NCBI GenBank assembly: GCA_022393335.1 | Contig: JAJEKB010021331.1 | Coordinates: forward strand, 1,112,249-1,176,248 | Direction: 5' to 3' | DNA: 64,000 nucleotides | DNA from: Macrotrachela quadricornifera | Lineage: Eukaryota; Rotifera; Eurotatoria; Philodinida; Philodinidae | Shown here: piece after piece, positions 1 through 11,259 of the stretch | Layout of the letters: every line of letters starts with the position of its first letter | How positions within the stretch are numbered: position 1 is the stretch's first letter | The notes under the pieces: model-generated | Seen by the model: only the letters and a program-made list of their open reading frames with translations | Told to the model about the DNA's origin: nothing | Database searches by the model: none | Program-made: the position numbers and the translations under genes

Positions 1-99
1 TATAATCATTTAGGGCCATTTCATGGACAAAGGGTCCCCCCTCCTTTTTTGCGTATTTTTCGAAAATTTTATTTTTACTTTTTAACTTCAAGAATACAA

Positions 100-450
100 C
101 TAGCTTACAAAAATGTATGCTCCATTACTACCTATGATTTGTCGCCAACGTTCTGATAGAGAAAGGATCCCGCGTTCGTAGAAGTCTTGTGACTTTCAGC
201 GAAAGAAGTTGAAAACGTCCATATTGAGATCGTTCTCGTCGGCGAATTTTTTCTTGCATAAATGGTTAGACAGAGAACGGAACAAATAGTAGTCCATAGG
301 AGCCAAGTCTGAAGGATGAGGTGGATATGGAACCGTAACTCATCCGAGCTTCGATAATTATTTATGCGTCGACTTTGCAATGTGAAGTCTGGCGTTGTCA
401 TGTAAAAAAATAAATTCTATTCTGTTTCCCCTGGAGTTTTGCTGCAACAT
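100..450 (-). pseudogene. mariner transposase C-terminal half, degenerate
   Basis: Remnant of a Tc1/mariner-family DDE/D transposase on the minus strand. One frame reads FLHDNARLHIAKSTHK, then VPYPPHPSDLAPMDYYLF, then DFYERGILSLSERW and a closing NGAYIFVS before a stop. These correspond to the HDNA..H (second catalytic Asp), P.SPDLAP.DY.LF (third Asp) and C-terminal YE.GI..L..RW blocks of mariner enzymes. At least three in-frame stops interrupt the frame (one just after STHK, one where a Trp is usual before VTVPYP, one after DVFNFFR). The N-terminal DNA-binding half and terminal repeats are not visible here. Family call is firm; the subgroup is not determined. It is dead as a protein. Confidence 0.85.
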
Positions 451-1588
451 TAAGGGTGTGAGGGTGAGGGTGAATATGAAAGTAAATTTGTAAGAATTCA
501 AAAAGTAGCAATCATTTTTACCTATCCATTTAGTACATAAAAACTACATAGATGTATCTACCGAGATATGTCTCAGTAAGAACGAAAGGCTTACTAAGAA
601 AGATCATAAAACCAGAACAGAAACCGAACCCACATCTTCCGATAACCGGTGGGCTATTCTACCGTAAAACTATCTGATTTTCTCTCCAGTCATATCTTCA
701 TTTAGACAACGTGTGAATTTAATAGAATGAGAGATTCGCTGTAAGTTAACTGTGTTTTGTATTGGTGTAGAAAATTAGATTTAATAGGATCCTACGCTGA
801 AGAATTATTTTTGAGCTGTGTGAGTAAGCCTGTGCGAAATCAATAAAATATCTGAATGGATATGTCTATAGAAGCAGCAATGAGTATTGAAGGAGGATCT
901 TGAGATCAGTGTAGGAATCGCTTATAATGTTTTTTTCATTTGTATTGTATACGTAGAACACGATGTTAGTATAGAAGAAGAATGTTTTCTTACCGGTTTC
1001 GACCTTGCTCAAGGATCTCATCAGGTGACTTTTTTCTGAATCGTATGCATCGCTTCTATGTGTCTGTGATACGAACAAAATGCTTTGATATTTTGTATCT
1101 GACGAAATCAGTTGCCATGTTCAGATAAGAGCTACCACGACCGATTTTTCTTGTATTTTTTTATACTTAGAATCGTTATTCATGGTTTTTCGCTAAATTC
1201 TATAGTATTCATAGAAAATAAGTAGTCGAGTACGGTATATTTTGTTCAATATGGAACACTAAATGTAGAATGAGGATCGTTAGACAAGAACAAGAATAAT
1301 AAGTAGATTATCTCTATTGGTCCTAAACCGATCGGCTATTGTCCCCGTGCCATTCCAGATTATTTTTGATATATGAGACCAACTCGAAACTAAATGAATT
1401 ATATATCAATTTGTAGAGCTTTTGTCACTCTATCGAATGGTATGTACTAGGTTGAGCAAAAATTCACGGTTCCTTTATTAGCGTAGACGATTAACAAAGT
1501 TGAAAGAAGCGCTAGGAACTCAAATTCTTTTAGGGTTTTTACTAGGACACTAAAGTTTATCTATAGACAAAAATTCTTTGAAATCGGA
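451..1588. other. intergenic, no gene seen
   Basis: AT-rich DNA with no supportable coding region. It opens with a few GGGTGA/GGGTGT units directly behind the mariner remnant. Near 1445-1470 a TA followed by CTAGGTTGAGCAAAAATTC resembles a mariner terminal repeat, but no partner end was found. Confidence 0.5.
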
Positions 1589-2830
1589 AGGGGTACCTGA
1601 CGAGGTTCCTTCGTTAGCCATATAGTAAGCTTCAAAAAACTTTCTTTCTGTTTAGTCTGATAGAGAAAAGAATGCTCTGTTTTTCTATACTATTTGACCA
1701 TAATTCACCAACTATCATAATAATAAAATTTCGATAAGAACTGTTTTTGTGTAAATTCAGCTGTCAGCATCAGTATATAGTGAAGCACAAAAGCAAAAAG
1801 TTTTGTCTAGTGGACTTTGTAAAGCTCTCTTCGCTGATCATTTTGATAAAAAGAATTCAAACCTCGTCAATAAATGACAATAATAGAATGAAAATACTGA
1901 AATTGCAAAGAAATAGTAGGTACTTGTAGTTATAATGTACAAATTGAATTTTCTATTCTTTTTTATTATAATCGGAATTTTTGATCTTTATACGATCATT
2001 TTCAACATACCACTACCTTTTAAACTAGATGTTACAAAACACAAAAATGAGACAAAATTAACTAGACAACATAAACATGAAAAAATTATTATGAAAGAAA
2101 CAACATTAACATTTAACATCATAACCATTGACTTCATTATCTGATGTTTTCCATTATTTGAATGCTGTTAATCAAATCCAATACCAAATATACTTATTAT
2201 TAACTACTCAAGACAAATTTACTACATTTGTATAATAATATATGAAATAATTGATAAATCTTGAGATTTTTTTTCTGTGTCTTGTAACATCTAGTTTAAA
2301 AGGTCGTGGTATGTTGAAAATGATCGTATAAAGATCAAAAATTCCGATTATAATAAAAAAGAATAGAAAATTCAATTTATACATTATAACTACAAGTACC
2401 TACTATTCCTTTGCAATTTATTATAAAATCTCAAGATTTATCAATTATTTCATATAAAATACTGAAAGTCTCAAACCCCTATGACTAATAGAGCTAACGT
2501 GTTGGCGAGTATTTTGATCCTATTATTGTTATCTAATGACGAAGTTTAGAATTTCTTTTACCAAAATGATCAGCGAAGAAAGCTCTACAAAGTCCACTAG
2601 ACAAAACTTTTTGTTTTTGTGCTTCACTATATACTGATGCTGACAGCTGAATTTACACAAAAACAGTTCTTATCGAAATTTTATTATTATGATAGTTGGT
2701 GAATTATGGTCAAATAGTATAGAAAAACAGAGCATTCTTTTCTCTATCAGGCTATATAGAAAGAAAGTTTTTTTAAAGCTTACTATACGACTAAGTAACA
2801 CCAAGCTACGAACTTTTGGTTACCCCTAAG
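1589..2830. mobile_element. long inverted-repeat element, TA-target family, copy 1
   Basis: Two arms of several hundred bases face each other: about 1620-2045 against 2284-2790, for example the block at 1735-1800 that reappears inverted at 2590-2680. The right end reads ..CTTTTGGTTACCCCTAAG followed by TA, matching the ends of the copies at 9930-10905 and 39766-40749. The left terminus is eroded, so 1589 is approximate. The right arm carries extra sequence (about 2410-2530) absent from the left. No transposase is encoded; the open stretches in the arms are by-products of the repeat. Probably a non-autonomous Tc1/mariner-superfamily element, inferred from the TA target in the better copies. 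Confidence 0.7.
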
Positions 2831-3507
2831 TACTTTATTAATGAATTTCAGAATTCATTAAGAGCTATATGGTGCATGCCGTTCTCATTCGAAAGCAATG
2901 TATTAGGTAGAAATATTGTCTTGCCAAAACATTTAGAAAACTACATGAACTGAATATTTTGCAATAAGTTTCGAAACAATAAATCTCCCGCCGTTTTTCA
3001 CACGTCTGTCAAAAAGAGCTGAGGTTTGGGATTTCATTTGGATGACGTCAATCAAACATTTGAGAACAAATTCTCAGTCTTCACAGTTAGAATATTATAA
3101 TCAATTTGCTGTGTTTAATCTTGCCTAACCTTTTAAGTACCAGCGTGCCTTATAAGGCACATTTTTTTGTCTACTTTTCATGAGCTGCATAGTGTTGCAT
3201 TGAACATGGGTATCAAGCGGCAGTTTTCCCCCGAGAATAGCCTAAAACTTGCAGAGCGAATTTATCAGTGACTAGACCGTCTTACAACATCCTTCGATGC
3301 TTTATATGAAATTTTCATAGAAACTGCGTTGTATTTCGTAAAAAGTTAGAATTTTTTAAAATTTCATCGGAGAGGGATGTACGGGAAAAGAGAAACATTT
3401 TTTCACAGTTTTTTCAAAAGGTTTCAATGGAAATATTATCGAAACATATATTTGATGATGAATATAAACTTTAAGTGACCTTTTCATCATTTTTACAATC
3501 ATGGCAC
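2831..3507. other. intergenic with a 16-bp perfect palindrome
   Basis: No gene seen. At 3145-3160 lies the perfect palindrome GTGCCTTATAAGGCAC, just inside AACCTTTTAAGTACC. That layout (CCTTT-like end plus subterminal palindrome) recalls piggyBac ends, so it may be an older truncated terminus next to the clearer element that follows. Confidence 0.4.
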
Positions 3508-3511
3508 TTAA

Positions 3512-4114
3512 CCCTTTCCCCACGATTCGGTGTTCCGAGAAAAATAACTTCAACATTAATTTTCGTGAGTGTCTGCGCTTGATAAAAGTGCTCATTGATA
3601 TTTTCAGTCTGTGAAGCTATTTGTTTTTCTTTGTGTTTTTTGTATCATGGCATAGGAGGTCTTCTTTCGCGTCGAATTGATTTACTTCTTGGTGTGCCAT
3701 ACGAGAATCTAAAATCTAGTCTGAAAGAATGCTCAACAACCCACACGAAACGCTAGCTGGCGGATCACAAGCTTGAAGAAATGGAAGAATCTGATCGCGA
3801 TGTCCGAAGACGTTATGTTGGCCGTTACGCGAAAAACAGGGAACAACAATCAAGAAAAGCATGTAGATCAACAACAAAGAGAATAAAAAATTTCTGTGCT
3901 GATTGTAACGATTTTTTTTGTCTTGATTGTTTTAACGAGAAGCATCACGCTATGCAATAAATGATTTTAAAAATAGCAAAGGGAGAGCAAATCACACCTT
4001 ACGTGTAACCTCCCTGCTATGAATAAGCGAGAGAAAAGTATTTCTCTATTAAGTTTCTTGTTAAAATATAATGGGATCCACCGGTGGACCTGTGGCGGTG
4101 AAAGATTTAAAGGG
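3512..4114 (+). mobile_element. piggyBac-type element, internally deleted
   Basis: Begins CCCTTTCCCCACGATTCGG directly after TTAA (3508-3511) and ends CGGTGAAAGATTTAAAGGG directly before TTGA (4115-4118), so the six-base ends CCCTTT/AAAGGG are inverted and the target site is TTAA with one change. Subterminal palindromic segments are present (TTCGGTGTTCCGAG near the left end, CCACCGGTGG near the right). The interior retains only the C-terminal tail of a piggyBac transposase; the DDD catalytic region is gone. At 603 bp it would depend on an enzyme supplied elsewhere. It is related in its coding tail to the longer copy at 50.8-52.4 kb. Confidence 0.75.
3673..3960 (+). pseudogene. piggyBac transposase C-terminal fragment with Cys-rich domain
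   Basis: One frame of 96 codons aligns with the tail of the 50.8-kb piggyBac copy: LLLGVPYENLK here against LLLDIPFENLK there, then KR.LADHKLEE, then FCADCNDFFCLDCFNEKHH, which is the C-x2-C...C-x2-C...H cysteine-rich DNA-binding domain that ends piggyBac transposases. One in-frame stop (TAG) falls before LADHK. The catalytic core is missing. It is enclosed by the TTAA-flanked ends of the element at 3512-4114, so it travelled as cargo of a deletion derivative. Confidence 0.8.
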
Positions 4115-4118
4115 TTGA

Positions 4119-5303
4119 AAAATTTTATGTTAAATTATTCTAGTGTACTGATTCAACGAACGTAGGTTGTCTTATCTCTGAGGTTAAGAATGTAGTACCA
4201 AACAAAATATGGGACTATATATAAGACACTTTTAATACTATGAAAAGATAGCGCATCGTTGATAGCATATACTTATGTTAAAACTTTACCATTACAACTC
4301 GTACGATTCTTTAGAAGTCAGAAACTTATTAGAAAACATGATTCGATAAGATGCTTCATATAGAGATAAGTATTTATGTTTTATAATATCTATATTTTCA
4401 GAATGGCTCATCGGTTGAAACTGATATTTTTTAGTTTCTTTCGCAGTTTGTTAGATCTACCTACTGCCAAAATATGAGCCAAATCGGCAAAATCGATTGA
4501 GCAGAGTTCCACTAGAATTAATCATGACTTGCGTATAATAGTTTCCACTGTTCATCCTCTTCCATATAACCTACGTTTTAGTTTCTATACTATGCAATCT
4601 TACGCTCTTCTTTATGTAGCTCACCCTACTTTTTTTATATATACTCAGTCGCTGTTCAATTGTTAATTAGTCAAGTTTTTTATGCTGTCCTCTGCACTTA
4701 TTTAATCTTTATGCTGTTTATTGTGATTGAAATAGATTTCTAATAAATCAGCTTTTGAACTTACACATTTTTATCTACATCTCCATATCGTGAATAGTAA
4801 AATCATACGTATAAACGTAATTAGGAGCGTCTGATCATTAGCCAAAAAGGTAACGCATACATGTTCAAACTCACTAATTTTCTTAAATTGATTCAAGTGA
4901 GCGCTATAAGCTAAACTAATTGTATAGCAAATATAATTTCTTGTCTTTGCATAGCCACTCCTTGAATTTTAAAAATAATTCAACACCCAGGTCGAGAACT
5001 CAGACGTAAGATCTTACAATACCGTACAAGAGCTGACAAGATCCTGTGCGTTCACTGTTCTCAAGATTCAATCAGATTCCGACTGTAAGGTGCCTGCAAA
5101 AATCTTACAAGATTTAAATATCAAGAAGCGTATAGGAACCAAATGACTGACTCTTGTCCGGTCTTATTTGACCATATAAGCTTCGTAAACAAAAGAAGCA
5201 TACAACGATTCCTATTATAAATCTTGTCTGTTCTTATATGATTGTGTATGATCTGACATTTTTCTGTCTAATGAGAGAAAATATGATTAATTATTGCTAT
5301 TAC
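4119..5303. other. intergenic, nothing recognised
   Basis: AT-rich sequence; neither strand shows a coding region, RNA gene or clear repeat that I can support. Confidence 0.5.
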
Positions 5304-5306
5304 TTA

Positions 5307-5931
5307 CTAGGGAACCTTCCAAGGTGCGGGAGTGCTTTTTAATTGGGGTTTCGTACATCTTGTAGCCCGTAGTGAGTTATGCTTACGGTAAAAACGTTCG
5401 GGTTTCTGGCTTATTTCGGAGGAGATATCGAGCTTCTAGTGAATTTTCCCTATAGTATACCCATATTGGCACCAAACTTATAGTTTCGAATTTTGACCTG
5501 AAACCTTGCCTGCATAAAGACCTCAGCTAGACTAGTTTGCATAAAAAATTTCAAAAGTTTTGAATAAAGTCTCTTCAAGATATGAAGCTTTGAAAAACTG
5601 CATACTATATATATATATTATTTATGGAAAAGGGGCTATATCTTGATAGGTTCATATTTTAAAGAGACTCTATCCAAAACTTCTGAAATTTTTTATGCAA
5701 ACTAGTCTAGCTGAGGTCTTTATGCAGGCAAGGTTTCAGGTCAAAATTCGAAACTATAAGTTTGCTGCCAATATGGGTATACTATAGGGAAAATTCACTA
5801 GAAGCTCGATATCTCCTCAGAAACAAGCCAGAAACCTGAACTCTTTTTACCAGAAGCATAACTCACTACGGGCTACAAGATGCACGAAACCCCAATTGAA
5901 AAGCGCTCCCGCACCTTGGAAGGTTTCCTAG
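5307..5931. mobile_element. 0.62-kb foldback element, copy A
   Basis: A 625-bp nearly complete hairpin. The left arm starts CTAGGGAACCTTCCAAGG; the right arm ends CCTTGGAAGGTTTCCTAG; the two arms stay complementary to within about 40 bases of a centre near 5615. TTA flanks both sides (5304-5306 and 5932-5934), a 3-bp target duplication of the kind made by PIF/Harbinger transposases. No protein is encoded. Its ends and inner motifs resemble the copies at 36579, 49866 and 53327. A transcript across it would form a hairpin of about 300 bp. Confidence 0.85.
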
Positions 5932-5934
5932 TTA

Positions 5935-6498
5935 GTACAGTGCTTGATACTTTTTGCTACTTTTACGGAGTTTTGTTTTGTATGCACAGGATTTAAGACA
6001 GCTATATCGATATTTTTTTTTGAATATTTAATGGAATAGTGCAATTATTTTAAATGAAAGCTTAAAAATTTTATTGAGCAAGAAAAAGTCATTCATTGAC
6101 TAGCTTAATAACTTTTTCTTGTTTAAAATATAAATCAAGTTAAAAAAAACAATCAACAATATTTGAAAACAAACATCAATAAAATAAATATACTATTAAT
6201 TATGTACCAATCCGAGCTTGAATACCTTTTACTTACGTATTTCTATATATAAGGATCACATGAGACAGCATAATAATTCTTATTTATAATATGAATTAAT
6301 TATACTTCTATCATATTTACCTTATCTTCTATTTATTTTATTATAGATGTCTCTATAGCACAAAGTACAAAATGTACTTAAAAGTACAGTACTTAAGCAC
6401 ATTTGTACTTGTCTATTGTCTGCTTTGCACTATTGAAATTAATTATTTCTTGGTTAAGTGATCGTTGTGCATATGTTAATTTTGGTTAAAAAGATTCG
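5935..6498. other. AT-rich spacer before the RT fragment
   Basis: No coding region seen. Includes short repeated AAGTAC units around 6365-6410. Confidence 0.45.
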
Positions 6499-7389
6499 AA
6501 AAAGTTTGGCATTCATGTTGGGTTACCTCAATGTAGTAGCTTGAGCCCTTATCTGTTCATAATCTACCATAGTGACCTTATTTCATGTATAGATGCCCAC
6601 TCCGGCCACATATTCGCTGACGATTTTAATGTACTTATATCGCCACTAATAAGCCAACAATTTCAGCCGATGCTGAAGTTTTTAGAAAAAGATGGAACAA
6701 GAATATGTAATAAAATAGCACATTATTCTAAGAAATGGAAACAACCGATTAATCTTTCTAAAATGGTTGTACAAGTTTTGCATTGGCAGATGCAGAATCC
6801 AGAAGTTGATGTTTATATGGAAGGTAAAAAGCTAGAAGTTGTTAAAGAATTTAAATATCTAGGTTTTATTTGGACAAATGAGGTGTCCCTAAAAGCAACG
6901 ATTGTTAAAACACTGGAAAATATTCAGAGAACATTTAGTAAATCAGAATGGATTAAAGGTCGCAAAATGCTCTCGACAGAAGTTCTCCGAAGATGTTTTT
7001 TCGCGTACAGTTTTCCATACTTCGCCTGGACTTTTCCCCTATACCCAGTCCTTCCACAAACTCAAAAAGGATTACTTCTATGCAAATTTAGAAATGAATT
7101 AAGACTGACGCATCGCTGATCTTTTGCCAGAGCAAATGATGTTCTCGAAATAACAAAGGAAGAATCACTAGAAGATTATGTAAAAATTTATATAAAGAAA
7201 AGATTAGAAAGAATAGAAAAATCCGATTTAGGTCGGTTACTTTTTTATAATGATATTTTTTATTGGAACCAATTTTATAAGAGAAAAAATGATCGACTCG
7301 CCCATTTCTTTCGATTGAAAAGAGTCAGACATATGTGTGAAAGACATCAGTGTCTGATTCTTCAATGGCTTGACATTTTATCAATGTAA
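6499..7389 (+). pseudogene. non-LTR retrotransposon reverse transcriptase fragment
   Basis: The frame carries GLPQCSSLSPYLF followed by HIFADD, the palm motifs (.G.PQGS.LSP.LF and [YF]ADD) of LINE-type reverse transcriptases, then a K.W.QPINLSK block and FKYLGF, which fit the following thumb/motif D-E region. One TGA (7117-7119) breaks the frame, which then continues as SFARANDVLEI... to a stop at 7387-7389. The finger region and any endonuclease are absent, so this is a 5'-truncated copy, as target-primed insertion commonly leaves. I cannot assign the clade. Confidence 0.8.
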
Positions 7390-7581
7390 AAATGTAAAAT
7401 CAGTTGTGTTATTTTTTGATTCTCTCACTTTCTCTTGAAGTCATTTCTCTTTTTTCTTTCGTCTTTCTTTCTTTTTTTTATCTTCCACTTATCACATCCT
7501 ATACTCAAGCATGGCATCGTATAATCTATTTTGCTTCAAATTTTGTATGCTTACATCGCTCAAAATGTGTTAATCGAACGG

Positions 7582-7899
7582 TTATGAAGGCTTACGGCAC
7601 CCATTGTAAGCATTTCCGATTGTACCAATAAAGAGAGCGAAATTTAAAAAAAAATGTGATGATGCAACAAGTGCAATAGAACTAAAAACATCTTTCATCC
7701 GTTGAATGTGTTTTGGTCGATCAAAATACCTCTTGACATTATTCCATCCTCCATTGGCACAACTGAAATCATCTGTATTACACACAGTACAACGGAATGA
7801 GCTTAATATTTTACCTTTGATAAGCCAACGGGAACATACTTTACCAGTATTATCAAACTTAAGCAGCCATTTTGAACAAAAAACTGTTTTTCTTAGCAT
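7582..7899 (-). pseudogene. BED-like zinc-finger fragment, probably transposase-derived
   Basis: The frame reads SKWLLKFDNTGKVCSRWL, then FRCTVCNTDDFSCANGGW, then DRPKHIQRMKDVF. A C-x2-C pair, an NGGWN turn and a final KH fit a BED-type finger as found at the N terminus of hAT-like transposases; the His expected before the KH pair is replaced (KRYF). No catalytic domain follows. It could be an exon of a live gene, but nothing beside it supports this. The family assignment is by pattern memory only. Confidence 0.4.
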
Positions 7900-8510
7900 T
7901 GAAAATGCTTAATTGAAGAGTTACATTTACACATACAAATATTTATATGATGATGATTTTACAAATGAAGTGAAAATACAAACCAGAATAAATAACAAGC
8001 GAGGAAGAATGAAGAGAGAATACAAACCAGAATAAATAACAAGAGAGGATAGAACGTAAAGAATAAAAACAAAATCAGAAGTGCGCTTCTGAACGAAAGA
8101 TTATTTCGTTGCACATTTTATTTTCTCTAGATCAGTTTTGACGTTTATCAAAGCAATGTATGTTGTAGTATTAACTCCCAATCGTTACTCTTTTCCCACT
8201 TTTATGTAAATTTGATACTGAACAGTAGCATCTACATACGTTTTACTATGCTCTGACTTTTACTGAAATTCCTGATTCTTTTTTTGACTTGTGTCCTGCT
8301 TATTTTCCTGATTTTGTAAGATAGGCCGCTGCAACCCCTGCATGTATTATGATGCAATCTGGCTTCTCTGTATTTATTGCCGATGGCGAAGATAAAAACA
8401 AAATTTTAATGAAGAAAGTAGCTTATCCTTATTTCAGATAAGTAATAAAATTCATTACCATTTGTTTCCACGCGTATTGACCATTTTTTAATCATCTTTC
8501 CTTCTTCATT
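7900..8510. other. spacer upstream of the GPCR
   Basis: No gene seen. A segment around 7975-8045 is a short imperfect direct repeat (ACAAACCAGAATAAATAACA occurs twice). Confidence 0.5.
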
Positions 8511-8513
8511 TCA

Positions 8514-8521
8514 TATATAAA
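8514..8521 (+). promoter_or_regulatory. possible TATA box of the GPCR gene
   Basis: TATATAAA lies 158 bp before the start codon at 8679. A pyrimidine-poor TATATTTCAG at about 8563-8572 could be a 3' splice site of a 5'-UTR intron, or simply leader. Position and match only; no experimental support. Confidence 0.3.
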
Positions 8522-8678
8522 CGCTGTCAACAGTTATCACAATATTAGATTCTCGCGTTAATATATTTCAGTGAAAGACATACATATATCGAGTGACTTT
8601 ATCAATAGAATTGAATTAAAAAATTTCCTTCTTTCAAAGTTTATTATTTTATTCGCAAAGCATTGAAATACATTCAAT

Positions 8679-9788
8679 ATGACCTTCAACATGTCAAGCA
8701 CTATATATCCTAATATTGACACTAATTCTAATATGGATGCAACTCCAATACCTGCGACCTTAGAACGACAAATCGTTTTCTACATATTTCTGCTGCTAGC
8801 AATTCCCTTAGTTCTATGCAGTCTTTTACTATTCTATTATTTTGCTCGTCTACATGAGGTTCGTCAACAATATCTATCCAACCAAACTGTTATTTACATC
8901 CTATTGGGTGCGTTTTTGGTAACTTTATTTGACATACCCATAATATTGTCCTACCGTCAAAACTTTTTTTTCATTGAATTACTGAAAAATCCCATATCAT
9001 TTTGCATGTTTTGGTATATCTATGACTGTGGTATGTATGGATTAAACTTATGGTTAATGGCATTATTCTGTTTGGAACGTTATCTGTCAATATTTTTCAA
9101 AGTAATCATGAGAAACAGCAATCGACGTTTCATCATGTACTATTTCTCAGCTGCAGGTATCACCTTGTTCGTTTTCGGTTGGTTGGCAGGTTTTGTAGTA
9201 TTCTATCCATGTGAACAAACTTATTTCGATTTTACAGAGATGGATTGTGGTATTCCGTGCTTCTTAGTTGATGGCAGTTTAGCACTTCAAAATGGAAACA
9301 TGATAGTACTTGATTTGGTACCATCATTTTTAACAGTTGTTTTCACCCTCATACTTATTTCACATGTTCTTTATCAAAAACGAAAGATTAGCAAACGTTC
9401 GATGCAACAAGACATCTGGAAACGTACGCGCAAAATGTTTCTGCAACTTCTACCAGTCACATTTGGATTTTTGCTGTCTAATCTGCCTCTAATTATTGTC
9501 GTATTACTTGGCATTGTAGATCCATGGTATTTTACAACGCCTTATTTTTATGCTAATAATCTCACATATTGCTGGTCGCTCTTGATGCCATTCGCTATTT
9601 TATCCAAACAGACGGCAATGAAAAAGCGACTCCTTGTTTTGCTAAAATTAAAACGATTCAATCGAACGATGCCAATAGAAGCAGATAGAGAAAAAATACA
9701 ACTAAGGAATATTCAAACCACTCAAAGAACTGCTGCAACTGCTCCAACTTTTCCAACTGCTACAACGATTGCTGAGATTGGTGTTTAG
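8679..9788 (+). CDS. rhodopsin-like GPCR, 369 aa, intact
   Basis: Seven hydrophobic segments at about residues 31-55, 69-91, 108-131, 151-176, 208-231, 253-280 and 287-308, with an N-terminal tail of 30 residues. ERY at 133-135 occupies the DRY position at the end of helix 3. Cys109 at the top of helix 3 can pair with a Cys in loop 2 (178, 190 or 194). Helix 6 contains LLPVTFGFLLSNLP. Helix 7 lacks NPxxY and reads LLMPFAILSK. The C tail is basic, then Thr/Ala-rich. This fits the divergent class-A receptors that are expanded in bdelloids; the ligand cannot be inferred. The start is the first ATG; a second ATG four codons on is equally possible. One exon, no lesions. Expected at the plasma membrane, signalling through G proteins. 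Confidence 0.88.
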   Translation: MTFNMSSTIYPNIDTNSNMDATPIPATLERQIVFYIFLLLAIPLVLCSLLLFYYFARLHEVRQQYLSNQTVIYILLGAFLVTLFDIPIILSYRQNFFFIELLKNPISFCMFWYIYDCGMYGLNLWLMALFCLERYLSIFFKVIMRNSNRRFIMYYFSAAGITLFVFGWLAGFVVFYPCEQTYFDFTEMDCGIPCFLVDGSLALQNGNMIVLDLVPSFLTVVFTLILISHVLYQKRKISKRSMQQDIWKRTRKMFLQLLPVTFGFLLSNLPLIIVVLLGIVDPWYFTTPYFYANNLTYCWSLLMPFAILSKQTAMKKRLLVLLKLKRFNRTMPIEADREKIQLRNIQTTQRTAATAPTFPTATTIAEIGV

Positions 9789-9929
9789 GGACGTATCAAA
9801 ATTGAAGATGACAGTACTTTTTATGTTTCGTCGTTGTGATTGTAACTTTCTCCCTTTATGAAACCGTCTTAACCCAAGATGCCTTCATTATTAAATGCTG
9901 TTTCGTTTATTCTTTGACTTTCTTAAATA

Positions 9930-10905
9930 CTTAAGGGTATCCAAAAGTAGTGGTGGTAGTACCTTTTTTGCTTACAGAAAGCTCGAACAAATTTTCTTTT
10001 TTTATAAAAAGATAGAGCGTCTTTTGCTCTATTTTTCTATGCTATGAAGATCACCATTCATTTAATATCATTGTAATAAAATGTTGATCAACACTGTTTT
10101 TGTTGACACCTACCTGCTTATTTTAGATCAAAACGCGTGAAGCATTTTGTATTTCATTCCATCATCGTTTAATACGTTGCATTAAATAATCAAAATATAC
10201 AAGCACAATATACAGGATGAAAAGCTGCACAATTTATAAAGGACTACTTATTTTATAATTGCACTTTTTTGTTTTCATAACCAGGAAAACTCTGAGCGGC
10301 AAAGTGTCGACGTTGTGAAAATAGGATCTTTTTTTGGTAAAAGTCGTATTCGTTTTTTCCATTGTCATCTTCTTATAGTTGTTCTTTGGAAACTGTAAAG
10401 CTTTTCAAGCTGCATCTTGTAGTGTATTTTGTTTTTCAAACAAACCTATCAAATAATAATAAGAAGGCATGGGAAAAAAGGAATACAACTTTTACCAAAA
10501 AACAAGGTGCTGTTTTCGCAACGTCGAAATTTTGTCGCTCAGAGTTTTCCTCATTTTGAAAAGCAAAAAGTGCAACTACAAAACAAGTAGGTTTTTATAA
10601 ACTGTCTTCTCTTTTCATGCTGCATCTTGTGCTTGCATATTTTGATTTTTTAATACAACATATTAAACGATGATGGAATGAAATACAAAATGCTTCACGC
10701 GTTTTGATCTAAAATAACCAGGTAGGTGTCAACAAAAACAGTGTTGATCAAAATTTGATTACTATGATATTAGATGAATAGTGATCTTCATAGCATAGAA
10801 AAATAGAGCAAAAGACGCTCTATCTTTTTATAAAAAAAGAAAATTTGTTCGAGCTTTCTGTAAGCAAAAAAGATACCACCCTCACTACTTTTGGATACCC
10901 TTAAG
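9930..10905. mobile_element. long inverted-repeat element, TA-target family, copy 2
   Basis: A 976-bp element bounded by TA on both sides (9928-9929 and 10906-10907). It starts CTTAAGGGTATCCAAAAG and ends with its inverse. The arms remain complementary for more than 400 bases each, including the segment around 10100-10160 mirrored at 10690-10740, so almost the whole element folds back. Same terminal sequence type and length as the copy at 39766-40749. No transposase gene; the short open stretches inside are read from the arms. Most simply a non-autonomous Tc1/mariner-superfamily element. Confidence 0.85.
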
Positions 10906-11259
10906 TAATTCACGTTATTCTATTTTGCTTAGAGCCAACCTACACCTAGACAAGAATTTTACCAAAAGATACGACAATTCTTTGTCAACTTTCATTACAT
11001 GGAAGCATTGGATGATGGAAATGCAAAACTATAATAAAGTCGTCCAGCGAGTAAGTATTGAAGAGCATTTAGATTCATTCTTTTACGTTCCTTATCTGTA
11101 CGCCTTGTATATACAAAAATGATGCAGATAAGCAGCAAACGACTGCATTGTAAAAGCACACTTGTGATATTGTGTATTCAAACAATGTTTGCTTCATCTA
11201 CTTTCTTTTTTATTGGTAAAATAATATCAATATATAAGAGAACTATTTCTTTGTAAGAT

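Noticed and set aside
1445..1475. Mariner-like terminal repeat TA-CTAGGTTGAGC
   Set aside because: No inverted partner in range and the transposase remnant at 100-450 cannot be tied to it.
1747..2144. Short frames in the first long inverted-repeat element
   Set aside because: They lie in the palindromic arms, are AT-driven and show no motif.
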